Notes: generated by a model from the sequence alone, not told the origin. A DNA stretch of 64,000 nucleotides from Haloferax namakaokahaiae (GCF_042663225.1 NZ_JBHTAA010000005.1:806001-870000), one strand, 5' to 3'. Counted from the first letter of the stretch, positions 1 to 9,231 are shown. Made by a program: numbers and translations.

Positions 1-78
1 TCGACACTCGCCGACCTCGGCGAGGTCATCGACACCGCGCGCAAACGTATCGAACGCCACATCGCGGCCACGCCGTGA
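1..78 (+). CDS. C-terminal end of an unidentified protein (cut by the window edge)
   Basis: Frame 1 is open from the first base to a TGA and encodes the last 25 residues of a protein, ending KRIERHIAATP. The codons have the G/C third-position bias of the neighbours and the peptide is amphipathic and helical-looking, so it is probably a real gene end. Nothing in it identifies the family. Confidence 0.6.
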   Translation, partial: STLADLGEVIDTARKRIERHIAATP

Positions 79-106
79 GTCGGTTTGGACGGGTCGTCGG
101 CCACAG

Positions 107-113
107 ATTTTTA
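107..113 (+). promoter_or_regulatory. TATA-like box for the PH-domain operon
   Basis: An AT run (ATTTTTA) stands alone in GC-rich DNA. It lies 24-30 nt before the ATG of the 9-codon ORF and about 50 nt before the first PH gene. In haloarchaea this spacing predicts transcription starting at or next to that first ATG. Confidence 0.4.
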
Positions 114-136
114 GCGATTCACTGAGAGGTGACCAT

Positions 137-166
137 ATGATTCTGCGAACGGAGGACGTGCGATGA
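137..166 (+). CDS. Candidate 9-codon leader ORF coupled to the PH-domain gene
   Basis: ATG followed by eight codons and TGA gives the peptide MILRTEDVR. The TGA overlaps the ATG of the next gene as ATGA. The TATA-like box at 107-113 places the likely transcript start at or beside this ATG, so it would be read as a leaderless start. A GGAGG stretch at 151-155 could act as ribosome binding site for the downstream gene. Too short for codon statistics; it may be chance. Confidence 0.35.
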   Translation: MILRTEDVR

Positions 167-636
167 CTCGATTGCACCCTCGAATCCGGCTTCTGTGGCT
201 TCTCCGCGCGGGGATTCTCGCGCTCGTCGTCGGCGGTGGTGTCGCGCTTGCGACCAGGTTCGCGCCGGTTCCGCTTCCGGTGAGTTCGGTGGTCGCGGCC
301 GTCGGTCTCGGCGGTCTCGTCCTCGTCGTCGGCGTCGCCAGTGCGTTGCTCCGGTACCGCGCGTGGCAGTACGAGATTCGAGACGATTCGCTGTACCTCG
401 AACGCGGGGTGCTCACCAAAGTCCGGACGGTGGTACCGTTCGTCCGGATTCAGCACGTCGATACCAGACGAAGCCCCACCGAACGCATCATCGGTCTCGC
501 ATCGACCATCGTCTACACGGCGGGTTCCCGCGGCGCTGACGTGTCTGTCCCCGGACTCGCACTCGAAAGCGCCGACGACCTTCAAGACCAACTCAAGCGC
601 CTCGCAATCCGCGCCGAGGGCGACGACGCGGTATGA
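163..636 (+). CDS. PH domain-containing membrane protein (YdbS-like)
   Basis: A 157-residue protein with two hydrophobic segments (about residues 11-30 and 40-62) followed by one bacterial-type PH domain (about 65-150). The PH part has the typical order: a YEIRDDSLYLERGV strand, VPFVRIQHVDT, then an ERIIGLASTIVYTAG stretch. This is the layout of the short YdbS partner of YdbS/YdbT pairs. It sits in the membrane with the PH domain probably cytoplasmic. The stop overlaps the start of the next gene by 4 nt, so the two are translationally coupled. The molecular role of these pairs is not established. The start is the ATG preceded by GGAGG. Confidence 0.85.
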   Translation: MTRLHPRIRLLWLLRAGILALVVGGGVALATRFAPVPLPVSSVVAAVGLGGLVLVVGVASALLRYRAWQYEIRDDSLYLERGVLTKVRTVVPFVRIQHVDTRRSPTERIIGLASTIVYTAGSRGADVSVPGLALESADDLQDQLKRLAIRAEGDDAV

Positions 637-2465
637 CCCAACTGTCGCTCCTCTCGGTGCCGTATCGGGCCGCCCAGCGGAGCATCAGTATCGTCTTCGC
701 GCTCGCGTTTTTCGCCTTCTCCGGAGGAGCGGCGCTCGGCGGTCTCCTCGGCGCGCTCGGCGGCATCGCCTTGGCGGGCGTCGTCATCCTCGTCATCGTC
801 GGCTTCGAGTTCGCGCGCTACCAGCGATTCGAGTACGAACTCACGCCCGACACGTTCGACATTCGCTCGGGTGTGTTCTCGCGCCGAAACCGCGAGATTC
901 CCTACCGGCGCATCCAGAACGTCGATATCTCGCGCAACATCGCGCAGCGACTGTTCGATATCGCCGCCGTGGACCTCGAAACCGCCGGGGGCGACGACAC
1001 CGAAGGGAGTCTGCACTTCGTCAGTTACGACGAGGCACTCCGCATCCAGCGCGAAGTCGCCCGACTGAAGCGCGGTGAGGCCGCAGGCGAGACGAGAGAA
1101 CCCGAACGCGAGGTGCTCTTCGAGTTGGCACCGCGCGAACTCGCCATCGTCGGCGCGCTGTCGTTCGACCCTCGTCTGCTCGGTGTGGTGGCCGTCTTCG
1201 GGTCGAGTATCTTCCCGGTGCTCGCGTCGCTCTCCGACGTTCCGATTCCGCTCACGGGACTCGCCGCCTTACTCGTCGGCATCGGCGGGTTGGTCCTCCT
1301 CGTGGCGTTCATCGCGTGGGCGACCGGGTTCGTCACGGCCGTGTTCAACTACTACGGCTTCCGACTCACTCGCGTCGGCGACGAACTCCAGTACGAACGC
1401 GGCCTGCTCCAGCGGTACAACGGGTCGATTCCGCTCGACAAACTCCAGACGCTCACCATCGAGGACAACCCGTTGAAACGCTACTTCGGCTATGCGACGC
1501 TCTACGTCGAGACGGCGGGGTACACCCCCGGTGGCGACAGTTCCGGGTCGAGTCGCTCCGGACGCGGGTCCGAAGCGGCGATTCCACTCTCGCGGCGCGA
1601 ACGCGTCCTCCAGCTCGTCTCCGACCTCGAAGGCGTCGAACCGCCCGAGTTCGAACGACCCCCCACGCGAATCCGCCGCCGGTATGCGGTCCGCAACTCA
1701 CTCGTTGTGGTAGCGCTCACGGCCGGTCTCTACGGTCTCGACTGGTTCCTCCCGCAGGCGATTCCGTGGTACGCGCCGCTCGTCCTGCTCCCCGGTGCGA
1801 TTCTAGCGGGCGTCTACCAGTGGCGGCACCGCGGCCACGGACTCACCGAGGACCACTTCGTGACGCGAAACGGCTTCTGGAAACGGACGATGCGATTCGT
1901 CCCGTACTACCGAATCCAGACGATTATCGAGCGGCGCTCGCCCTTCCAACGTCGCTGGCGCGTTTCGACGGTCACCGCCGACACCGCGGGGACGCTCTCG
2001 TTGGTCGGCGGCGACGCCGCGGCAGTCGATATCGACGCCGACGTTGCGACCACGCTCCAGGAGACGCTCAACGGACGACTCGGCGAGGCGCTCGTCGCTC
2101 GCCGCGAACAGCGCCGACGCGCTCGACAGGCGGCACTCGGCGTCTCGACAGCCACCGACCACGAAGAGGCGACGGCGACCGAGGCAGACGATGCGGACGA
2201 CGAACCCGCAGATCCGTTCGTCTACGCAGGTCCCGTCTCCCGGTCGAACGGGCAGGATGGCGTCGAAGAATCGCAGAACGACGACAGGGACGTTTCGGAC
2301 GATGACGACGAGGCAGAGATGGACGAAGACGGCGATGCCAACGGGTCGGACGAAGCCGACCGAACAGTGGAAGACGACGGAGACGACGCTGACCACGACC
2401 GAGACGCCGCCAACGACCGAGGCGACGCTGAGCACGACGGCGACACCGGTTCGAACGGGCGCTGA
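633..2465 (+). CDS. Triple PH domain membrane protein (YdbT-like)
   Basis: A 610-residue membrane protein with three repeats of a hydrophobic hairpin plus a bacterial PH domain. The PH parts start near residues 70, 250 and 405, each with a YRRIQ/LDKLQ/YYRIQ turn. This is the large YdbT-type partner of the preceding gene, with which it overlaps by ATGA. The last ~105 residues are an Asp/Glu-rich tail without predicted fold (DDDDEAEMDEDGD and similar). That tail is longer than expected for the family and may be a halophile-specific extension. Function unknown; an envelope or lipid-related role is an inference from PH-domain biology. Confidence 0.85.
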   Translation: MTQLSLLSVPYRAAQRSISIVFALAFFAFSGGAALGGLLGALGGIALAGVVILVIVGFEFARYQRFEYELTPDTFDIRSGVFSRRNREIPYRRIQNVDISRNIAQRLFDIAAVDLETAGGDDTEGSLHFVSYDEALRIQREVARLKRGEAAGETREPEREVLFELAPRELAIVGALSFDPRLLGVVAVFGSSIFPVLASLSDVPIPLTGLAALLVGIGGLVLLVAFIAWATGFVTAVFNYYGFRLTRVGDELQYERGLLQRYNGSIPLDKLQTLTIEDNPLKRYFGYATLYVETAGYTPGGDSSGSSRSGRGSEAAIPLSRRERVLQLVSDLEGVEPPEFERPPTRIRRRYAVRNSLVVVALTAGLYGLDWFLPQAIPWYAPLVLLPGAILAGVYQWRHRGHGLTEDHFVTRNGFWKRTMRFVPYYRIQTIIERRSPFQRRWRVSTVTADTAGTLSLVGGDAAAVDIDADVATTLQETLNGRLGEALVARREQRRRARQAALGVSTATDHEEATATEADDADDEPADPFVYAGPVSRSNGQDGVEESQNDDRDVSDDDDEAEMDEDGDANGSDEADRTVEDDGDDADHDRDAANDRGDAEHDGDTGSNGR

Positions 2466-2479
2466 GCCACCTCCCAGAA

Positions 2480-2487
2480 CAAAATAT
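2480..2487 (+). promoter_or_regulatory. TATA-like box of the first Lrp gene
   Basis: AAAATATC lies 28-35 nt before the ATG, the distance expected for a leaderless haloarchaeal transcript. No ribosome binding site is visible before the gene, which fits. Confidence 0.5.
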
Positions 2488-2515
2488 CTTTCTCAGAGCG
2501 CTGATACGTACCAAT

Positions 2516-2995
2516 ATGGCAACCGACGACATCGACGACGTGGACCGCTCGGTTCTCTACGCGCTCCAGGAGGACGCGCGAAATCTGTCGTCGAGCGAAA
2601 TCGCAGAACGGTCCGGCACGTCGGACAGCACCGTCCGAAAGCGAATCAAACGACTCGAAGAGCGCGAGATTATCAAGGGCTACCACGCGGCAATCGACTA
2701 CCAGAAGTCGGGCTATCCGCTCCAGATGCTCCTGTTCTGTACCGCACCGATTCCAGAGCGAGGGAGTAAGATAGAGGACGTGTTGGCCATCGACGGCGTC
2801 GTCTCCGTTCAGGAGTTGGTCACCGGCGAGAAGAACCTCCTCGTCACCGTCGTTGGGGAGAACGACGACGACATCACCCCGGTCGCACAGGAACTCCTCG
2901 ACCTCGGATTGACCGTCGCCGACGAAGTGCTCGTCCGGACGCACAAGACGACTCCGTTCGGTGGGTTCACCCGCAGCAACGGCGACGACGACTGA
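2516..2995 (+). CDS. Lrp/AsnC family transcriptional regulator
   Basis: A 159-residue protein. The N-terminal winged helix-turn-helix (about 8-60) has the family pattern VDRSVLYALQEDARNLSSSEIA followed by the recognition helix STVRKRIKRLEE and IIKGYHAAIDY. The C-terminal ligand-binding domain (about 70-150) contains VVSVQELVTGEKNLLVTV. Lrp proteins form dimers or octamers and sense amino acids or other small ligands. It precedes the DabB/DabA genes on the same strand by 367 nt and is similar in sequence to the second Lrp gene at 9396, so regulation of the inorganic-carbon genes is a reasonable guess but not shown. Confidence 0.9.
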   Translation: MATDDIDDVDRSVLYALQEDARNLSSSEIAERSGTSDSTVRKRIKRLEEREIIKGYHAAIDYQKSGYPLQMLLFCTAPIPERGSKIEDVLAIDGVVSVQELVTGEKNLLVTVVGENDDDITPVAQELLDLGLTVADEVLVRTHKTTPFGGFTRSNGDDD

Positions 2996-3362
2996 CGAAC
3001 CCTCTTCTGCGACGACGACCGTTCGCCCCGTTCACATTCTGTTCTCGATTCGGCAGTTCGATCGTCGAACTGTTCGCTCGCCGGTGTGGTCACCACCAAC
3101 TCAGTATCGCCAGCGTTAGCTGGTAGTTCACGCACGCGAGGCGCGCAATGATGGTAGTAACCGCGTTGTCAGGCGGTCGCTCGGGACATCTAGGTATTTG
3201 TCATCATTTACCATTGCGTTCTCCTTGGAGAGAATTGCGAACAAAATGTTCCGATGGGTGGATTTATTACTCAATACGTTCGTGTCTATGTCGAGATAAG
3301 GACAATCTGTGTTCACCACCATCGTCCCGGGGTGACCACAGGATAACCACATTCCACAACCG
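2996..3362 (+). promoter_or_regulatory. Intergenic region before dabB with a TATA-like box
   Basis: No convincing gene is seen in these 367 nt. A TATA-like GATTTATTAC at about 3261-3270 predicts transcription from about 3290, leaving a leader of roughly 70 nt before the dabB start. The second half is less GC-rich than the flanking genes, as expected for control DNA. No clear operator repeat was found. Confidence 0.4.
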
Positions 3363-4844
3363 ATGACAGAGAAGACGAGACAACCACGAATCGGACCGCT
3401 CCCGAGACCAACGCTCTCGACGTCACGGCTGCCTGCGGCCCTCACGCGAGTCGTGTGGGCGCTGTGGTTCGTGAGCGTCGCGGTGACCGCGGTTCGACTG
3501 ACGAACACCGAGACGTGGTCGCTGTGGGGTCTCTTCGCCGTCGATGGCCTAACCGTCGTGATGTGGGTCGTCGTGACCTTCTTCAGCGGAATCGTTCACA
3601 GTTACTCGCGGCGCTACATGGCCGGCGACAGCGCGTTCGAGAAATTCTTCGTCCGCGTGTTCGCGTTCACGCTCGTCGTGATGGCGCTGGTCGCCGCCGA
3701 CGCCTTCGTCGTGTTTGCGATACTCTGGTTGACGATGGGACTGGTGATGAGTAGCCTCATCGGACACGTCGAGTCGTGGCCGCAAGCCCGCCGCGCCGCC
3801 GCGACTTCCCGTCGGTACTTCGGTGCGAGCAGTGGATTGCTCGCCGTCGCCTTCGGACTGCTGTGGTGGGAGACGGGCGCGACGACCGTCTCCGCGGTCA
3901 CCGCCTCGGCAGTCACGCCCTCGGCCATCGTACTCGCCACCGCGGCGGTACTCCTGTTGGCCGCGATGGTGCAGTCGGCGCTCCTCCCGTTCCACACGTG
4001 GCTCCTCTCGTCGATGACCGCGCCCACGCCCGCGTCGGCACTCATGCACGCCGGATTCGTCAACGCCGGCGGCATCCTCTTGCTCCGGTTCGCACCGGTC
4101 GTCACAGCAGATGACGGATTCATGCTCGTCATCGTCGTCGCGGGCGCGACGAGCGCCCTCCTCGGAAAGCTTCTGAAGACCGTCCAGACCGACGTGAAGG
4201 GCAAACTCGGCTGTTCGACGGTCGGCCAGATGGGCTTCATGTTCGTGCAGGCCGGACTGGGCTTCTTCGGCGCGGCTATCACGCACCTCATCCTCCACGG
4301 CTTCTACAAGGCCTACCAGTTCCTCTCGGCCGGGAGTTCCGTCGAGCGCACGAGTCCACACGCGAAGGACAAAGAGACGAACTCGCTTGGCCTCGCCGGA
4401 GTCGCCGTGACGGTGCTGACCGCCCTCGCTGGTGGCGTCATCTTCGCCACGCTCACCGGCGAAGGGACGGCGTTCGACAGCGGTGTGCTCCTCGCGGGAC
4501 TCGTCGTCTTGACGACGATGCACGCCTCCCGTGAGGTCGTCCAGCACTCGTCGCTTCCGGCGGCGCTTCGGTACGGAGGCGTCGCGTTGGTCTTCCTCCC
4601 GGCAATCGCCATCTACGGGTGGGTGTACACGCTCATCGAGCACGCGCTCGTCGGCGTCCCGCTCGTGACGGTACCGGCCGAACTGACGGTCGTCCACCTC
4701 GTCGTCGCCGTGGGGTTCGTCGCGGCCTACCTCGCTATCGAGAGCGGGGTCTACCAGCGGAGTCAACGCCTCTACGTGGCGCTCGTGAACGCGACGACGC
4801 CCGCCCGCGGAACGGTTCTGACCACCAGAGAGGAGTACAAATGA
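3363..4844 (+). CDS. dabB: DabB-type proton channel subunit (NuoL/NADH dehydrogenase subunit 5-like)
   Basis: A 493-residue polytopic membrane protein with the proton-antiporter (NuoL/MrpA) signature. Visible parts are FFSGIVHSYSRRYM, the channel segment QSALLPFHTWLLSSMTAPTP with its conserved His and Pro residues, and ASALMHAGFVNAGG. Alone this could be a complex I or Mrp subunit, but the downstream gene, overlapping it by ATGA, is a DabA/DUF2309 protein. That pairing defines the DAB inorganic-carbon accumulation complex, in which DabB couples cation flow to CO2/bicarbonate trapping by DabA. No other Nuo or Mrp genes are nearby. The start is the ATG after the TATA-containing region; the true N-terminus could be a few codons further in. 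Confidence 0.85.
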   Translation: MTEKTRQPRIGPLPRPTLSTSRLPAALTRVVWALWFVSVAVTAVRLTNTETWSLWGLFAVDGLTVVMWVVVTFFSGIVHSYSRRYMAGDSAFEKFFVRVFAFTLVVMALVAADAFVVFAILWLTMGLVMSSLIGHVESWPQARRAAATSRRYFGASSGLLAVAFGLLWWETGATTVSAVTASAVTPSAIVLATAAVLLLAAMVQSALLPFHTWLLSSMTAPTPASALMHAGFVNAGGILLLRFAPVVTADDGFMLVIVVAGATSALLGKLLKTVQTDVKGKLGCSTVGQMGFMFVQAGLGFFGAAITHLILHGFYKAYQFLSAGSSVERTSPHAKDKETNSLGLAGVAVTVLTALAGGVIFATLTGEGTAFDSGVLLAGLVVLTTMHASREVVQHSSLPAALRYGGVALVFLPAIAIYGWVYTLIEHALVGVPLVTVPAELTVVHLVVAVGFVAAYLAIESGVYQRSQRLYVALVNATTPARGTVLTTREEYK

Positions 4845-7282
4845 ACGCTAACGACACGATACCCGACCGCATCGAACAGGCTGCAACCACCGTCGGCCGC
4901 GTCTGGCCGCTCCACTCGTTCGTGACCGCGAACCCACTCAGCGGGTTCGAAGACCGGCCCTTCCACGAGGCCGTCGAACAGGCCGAGTCGCTGTTCGGTG
5001 GCCGAGGGTATCCGAGCGCCGAGCTGTTCCGCGCCGCCTTCGAAGCGGGGCAAATCGACCCCGAGACGCTTCGGAGCGAGTTAGCGGCACACGGCTACGA
5101 CGAGGACCCGGAGACGCTCTTGGCGAAGATGGAGTCCGAGTTCGAAGCGACGTCGCCCGGGACCGACGAGACGACTCCGCAGGACGAAGTGGACGAGTTC
5201 CTGACGAAGTGGCTCGCCGCCTTCCTCGACGAGGGCCACGCCTCGTGGTCGATGCCGAACCGCGAACAGGGGTTCTACGCCGCGTTTCGGTCCGTCGCCC
5301 GCCACGACGGGTCGCTCCCGAATCGGACGGCTCTGGCCGCCTACCCGGACGACCCGACCGAGGCAATCGAATCGGTGCTCGCCGACGTTCCGGAGTCGAA
5401 GTGGACGCCGCTCTTCGAGTACCACCTCAGCAGACTCCCCGGGTGGACGGGACTCATCAAACAGCGCGCGGCCACCGAACGCGACTGGGAGACGGCGTCA
5501 CCGATTACGCTCACGGAGTATCTGGCCGCTCGGTTGGTCCTCACGGCACACCTCGGCGAATCACTCGAACCGCCGAGTGAGTGGACCGCGGCATCGACTC
5601 GGGACTCTCGCTCGAACGACGGCGTTCCACTCGCCGAGTGCTGGTTGCGCGCGTGGGAAGCGACGTACCGCGAGCAACTCGTCGAGACGGTGAGCGAGAC
5701 GACTCGGTCGGCCCCGACGCTCGGAGACGGCGGGCGCCCGGACGCCCAACTGGTCTTCTGTATCGACACTCGCTCGGAGATTATCCGTCGGCACATCGAA
5801 GCGACGGGCGCGTACGAGACCTACGGTTACGCCGGGTTCTTCGGTATCCCGATGCGCTACCAGGGCTACGACGCAGACGTCGCGGTAGACGCTTGCCCGC
5901 CGATTCTCGACGCCGAGCACTTCGTCGCCGACCAACCGGTCGCCGAGCACGGCCACGACCACGACCAGTACGACACGTGGGCTGAGACGACGAGTGCCGC
6001 CAAGAAGGCACTCAAGTCGCTCACGTCGAACGCCGCGACCGTGTTCAGTTTCGTCGAGACCACCGGGAGCGCGTACGGTGCCGCGCTCACCGCGCGGACG
6101 CTCCTTCCGTCGCGCGTCTACGACCTGCTCGACGCCGCCGACGAACGCGTTCCGTCGCACGCCGACTTCTGTGAACCGGGACTCGACTACGACCCACACG
6201 GCGAGAGTGCGCTCCCGCACGGGCTGTCCACCGCTGAGAAAGTCGAGTACGCCGAGACGGCGTTCGACCTGATGGGCTGGGACGAGTTCGCCCGCGTCGT
6301 CGCCTTCGTCGGCCACGCCAGTCAGACCTCGAACAACCCGTTCGAGTCGAGTCTCGACTGCGGTGCCTGCGCCGGCAACCCCGGCGGCCCGAGCGCGCGC
6401 GTCCTCGCCACCATCTGCAACGACGAGGAAGTCAAGTCCGCGCTCCGTGACCGCGGGTTCGACATCCCGGCCGACACCGTCTTCGTCGCCGGCGAGCACA
6501 ACACGACGACCGACGAGGTGACGCTCTTCACCGCCGACGTGCCGGCGAGCCACGAGCGCGACGTCGAGCAACTCCGCGCCGACCTCGAAACCGCCAAGGA
6601 AGGGGCCACCGCCGAGCGCACCGATTCGATGGGCGCGTCGTCGCCGGGCGCTCGTGACGCAGAACGCCGCGCCGCCGACTGGGCAGAGACGCGCCCCGAG
6701 TGGGGACTCGCCGGGAACGCCGGCTTCGTCGTCGGCCCGCGCTCGCTCACGCAGGACGTGAACCTCGACGGCCGCTCGTTCCTCCACTCGTACGATTGGG
6801 AAAAAGACGATTCGGGCGAGGCGCTCGCCGCCATCGTCGGCGGGCCGCTCGTCGTCACGCAGTGGATAAACAGCCAGTACTACTTCTCGACCGTTGACAA
6901 CGCGGTGTACGGCAGTGGGTCGAAAGTCACCCAGAACCCCGTCGGGAACGTCGGCGTCTACCAAGGAAACGGCGGCGACCTGATGACCGGGCTTCCGCTC
7001 CAGTCGCTCATGGCGTCCGACGACGTGCCGTACCACCAACCCCTTCGCCTCTCGACGGTGATTCATGCCCCCGTCGAGCGCGTGACCGACAGCCTCGAAG
7101 CCAACGCCGACGCGGCTCGATTGCTCGACAACGGCTGGCTCTCGTTGACCGTGGTTGACCCGACGCGCGACGGTGCGGCCTTCCACTACGACGGCGACCT
7201 CTCGTGGACGACTCACGAGGAAGGTGCTCGCGTCGAGGTGGACGCGAAGCCCGAAGCGGCACCAATCGCTGCCGACGACTGA
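4841..7282 (+). CDS. dabA: DabA, inorganic carbon transporter subunit (DUF2309)
   Basis: An 813-residue soluble, acidic protein. The start at the ATGA overlap with dabB gives the normal family N-terminus (RVWPLHSFVTANPLSGFEDRPF). The predicted zinc ligands of DabA are visible: Cys307 and Asp309 in VFCIDTRSEIIRRHIE, His492 in VGHASQTSNNPFESSLD, and Cys507 in DCGACAGNPGG. They resemble the Cys-Asp-His-Cys set of bacterial DabA, which has a beta-carbonic-anhydrase-like site. It is thought to hydrate CO2 one way into cytosolic bicarbonate with DabB. A separate beta-carbonic anhydrase gene follows 153 nt downstream. No carboxysome or RuBisCO gene is in the window. Confidence 0.9.
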   Translation: MNANDTIPDRIEQAATTVGRVWPLHSFVTANPLSGFEDRPFHEAVEQAESLFGGRGYPSAELFRAAFEAGQIDPETLRSELAAHGYDEDPETLLAKMESEFEATSPGTDETTPQDEVDEFLTKWLAAFLDEGHASWSMPNREQGFYAAFRSVARHDGSLPNRTALAAYPDDPTEAIESVLADVPESKWTPLFEYHLSRLPGWTGLIKQRAATERDWETASPITLTEYLAARLVLTAHLGESLEPPSEWTAASTRDSRSNDGVPLAECWLRAWEATYREQLVETVSETTRSAPTLGDGGRPDAQLVFCIDTRSEIIRRHIEATGAYETYGYAGFFGIPMRYQGYDADVAVDACPPILDAEHFVADQPVAEHGHDHDQYDTWAETTSAAKKALKSLTSNAATVFSFVETTGSAYGAALTARTLLPSRVYDLLDAADERVPSHADFCEPGLDYDPHGESALPHGLSTAEKVEYAETAFDLMGWDEFARVVAFVGHASQTSNNPFESSLDCGACAGNPGGPSARVLATICNDEEVKSALRDRGFDIPADTVFVAGEHNTTTDEVTLFTADVPASHERDVEQLRADLETAKEGATAERTDSMGASSPGARDAERRAADWAETRPEWGLAGNAGFVVGPRSLTQDVNLDGRSFLHSYDWEKDDSGEALAAIVGGPLVVTQWINSQYYFSTVDNAVYGSGSKVTQNPVGNVGVYQGNGGDLMTGLPLQSLMASDDVPYHQPLRLSTVIHAPVERVTDSLEANADAARLLDNGWLSLTVVDPTRDGAAFHYDGDLSWTTHEEGARVEVDAKPEAAPIAADD

Positions 7283-7402
7283 CCGCGACGACTAAGCACT
7301 AACCACTGACGACTGCCCGACGACGACTAATCCGACTGCCGACTCGTTCCCTTTTTAACGGCCAATCGGGCAGTCGATGGGAGAACCCCGAGTCCGTCCT
7401 TG

Positions 7403-7428
7403 GTATTTACTAACACAGAACGAGTGTT
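7403..7428 (+). promoter_or_regulatory. TATA-like box and small dyad before the carbonic anhydrase gene
   Basis: GTATTTAC (7403-7410) stands 26-33 nt before the ATG, predicting a leaderless transcript separate from dabA. Just after it, AACAC (7412-7416) and GTGTT (7424-7428) form a perfect 5-bp dyad over the predicted transcription start, a position where a repressor would block initiation. Further upstream, CTGCCCGA (7313-7320) and TCGGGCAG (7366-7373) could form a long hairpin after dabA. Confidence 0.4.
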
Positions 7429-7435
7429 CTAGTCA

Positions 7436-8131
7436 ATGACGAATTCGATACTGGCGTCGCTCTTAGCCGGCAACGAGCGCCACGTCGAACGACTCGAAGC
7501 GGACCACTTCAAAGGTCATCGGGGCGAACAGCACCCACGTATCGTCTCTATCGGGTGTTCAGACTCTCGCGTGGCGGTCGAAGCCGTCTGGAACATCGAC
7601 AAAGCCAGCGAACTGTTCAAGTCTGTCAACGTCGGCAACCAGGCGTGGACCCACGTCGAGGGCGAACTCGTCGTCAACGACGCCGTCGGCTACGCCGTCT
7701 CGTCGCTCGGCGTCTCGGATATCGTCGTCCTCGGCCACACCGGATGCGGGGCGGTGGCTGCCGCATTCGACGCGGTGAACGGTGAAGGCCCCGAGGAGGC
7801 TCCGCCCGCCGTCGAAGCGGCGATTTCGCGTCTCGTCCCGCTGGTCGAAGAGGCCCGCGAGTTGGATATCTACGACGCACAGACGCCGAGAGACGTCGCC
7901 ATCAATCGGCTCGTGGAGTACGCCGTCGTCCGGCAGGTGGTGTTCCTCGACGAGAGTCCGGAAGTTCCGATAGAGACCAACTGCTGGGGGTTCGTCTACG
8001 ACTTCCAGCGAGCCTACGGCGACGACGACGGCGTGGCCTACCTCGTCGCCGCGAACGGAGACTCGAACACCGAGCGACTCACCGAACTGGTGCCCGAGCG
8101 GTTCGCATCTCGTGTGAAATCGATTCGGTAG
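7436..8131 (+). CDS. Beta-class carbonic anhydrase
   Basis: A 231-residue cytoplasmic enzyme that interconverts CO2 and bicarbonate. The zinc site of beta-carbonic anhydrases is complete: Cys41 with the Asp43/Arg45 dyad in IGCSDSR, and His101/Cys104 in LGHTGCGAV. Length and motif spacing are normal for the family. It lies directly after dabBA on the same strand with its own promoter-like site, so uptake and hydration of inorganic carbon appear to be functionally grouped. Likely roles are supplying bicarbonate for carboxylases and pH balance. Confidence 0.93.
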   Translation: MTNSILASLLAGNERHVERLEADHFKGHRGEQHPRIVSIGCSDSRVAVEAVWNIDKASELFKSVNVGNQAWTHVEGELVVNDAVGYAVSSLGVSDIVVLGHTGCGAVAAAFDAVNGEGPEEAPPAVEAAISRLVPLVEEARELDIYDAQTPRDVAINRLVEYAVVRQVVFLDESPEVPIETNCWGFVYDFQRAYGDDDGVAYLVAANGDSNTERLTELVPERFASRVKSIR

Positions 8132-8142
8132 CGACGCCGGAT

Positions 8143-9231
8143 CTACGCGGGGTTCGTACTCCCGCGGGTCGAACGCGTCGGCCGGTCCAGTGGGTCTTCG
8201 AATTCGCCCACGACCGTTTCGAGCGCGTCGGTGACCGTGAGCAGGCCGACGACGTCGCCGTCCGACATCACGAGTGCGAGTTCCTGTCGCTCTGCTTGGA
8301 ACTGGTCGATAGCGTCGCTGACAGGGGTGTCGGCGGAGACGGTCATCGGCGGCGCGGCAATCGTCTCGAAGTCCACCGTTCCGGCTTTCAACTCGTCCAT
8401 TTGGTCCACGACGCTCGGAACGTAGACGGTTCCCACGAACTCGTCGGCATCCGCGCCGACGAGCGGGTAGCGAGTGTGCGGCGTCTCGGAGACACGCGTG
8501 AGATTCTCTTCGACAGAGCACGCCGTCGAGAGCGAGACGATGTCGTCCGCGCCGACCATCACCTCGCGCACGTCGGTCGTTCCCACTTCCAGTGCGTTCA
8601 ACACTTCGTCGTGGCGCTCGCCGGAGACCTCGCCCTGTTCGAGGAGCGAACTCAGTCGGTTCCGGAGTTGCGCCCGCGACTCGATGGCGTCTTCTTCGGC
8701 TTCGAGCCACGCCCCGCTCATCTCGATGCCGAACAGGCGAAGGGTCCACTTCGCCACCCAGTCGCCGAGTTTGATGAGCGGCGAGATGATGACGTAGAAC
8801 CAGTAGAGCGGCGTGGCACCGTACCGGCACACCATCTGCGAGCGCTCGACGCCGAGGTACGTCGGCGTCTGTTCACCGTGGGTCAGGTGGATGAGGTTGA
8901 TGATGAGATAGGCGATAAAGGCGCCGACGCCGATTGTGGCGAGCGTCGTTCCCGCGAACAGTGGCTCGAACAGCACGGCGAGCGCGGGTTCGGCGACGAT
9001 ACCGACCGCGATGCTCGACGCCGTAATTCCGACCTGACAGGTCGTCAGGTACAGTTCGAGGTCCTGTGTCATCTCCCACGCGCGTTCGAGCCTCGAATCA
9101 CCATCGACGAACTCGTCTTTGGTGAACTGCCGCGCGCGAGTCAGCCCAAACTCGATGGCGACGAAGAAGCCGTTGGCGAGGATGAGCAACACACCAGCGA
9201 CGAGTCGAAGACCGATTTCAATCGGGGTCAT
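8143..9231 (-). CDS. CNNM/HlyC-type membrane protein with CBS domains
   Basis: A 362-residue protein. The N-terminal DUF21/CNNM transmembrane domain (about 1-180) begins with IGLRLVAGVLLILANGFFVAIEFGLTRAR. It is followed by a CBS-domain pair (about 205-335). Members export or import Mg2+/Co2+ or other divalent ions, with CBS domains binding adenylates. An in-frame start 20 codons upstream exists, but a TATA-like box overlaps that position, so the internal ATG giving MTPIEIG is preferred. It converges on the carbonic anhydrase gene with an 11-nt gap and is divergent from the second Lrp gene. Confidence 0.88.
   Translation of the reverse strand: MTPIEIGLRLVAGVLLILANGFFVAIEFGLTRARQFTKDEFVDGDSRLERAWEMTQDLELYLTTCQVGITASSIAVGIVAEPALAVLFEPLFAGTTLATIGVGAFIAYLIINLIHLTHGEQTPTYLGVERSQMVCRYGATPLYWFYVIISPLIKLGDWVAKWTLRLFGIEMSGAWLEAEEDAIESRAQLRNRLSSLLEQGEVSGERHDEVLNALEVGTTDVREVMVGADDIVSLSTACSVEENLTRVSETPHTRYPLVGADADEFVGTVYVPSVVDQMDELKAGTVDFETIAAPPMTVSADTPVSDAIDQFQAERQELALVMSDGDVVGLLTVTDALETVVGEFEDPLDRPTRSTRGSTNPA

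Noticed and set aside
4619..4840. N-terminal extension of DabA inside dabB
   Set aside because: The extension is Arg/Gly-rich shadow of the DabB frame; the ATGA overlap start gives the normal DabA N-terminus.
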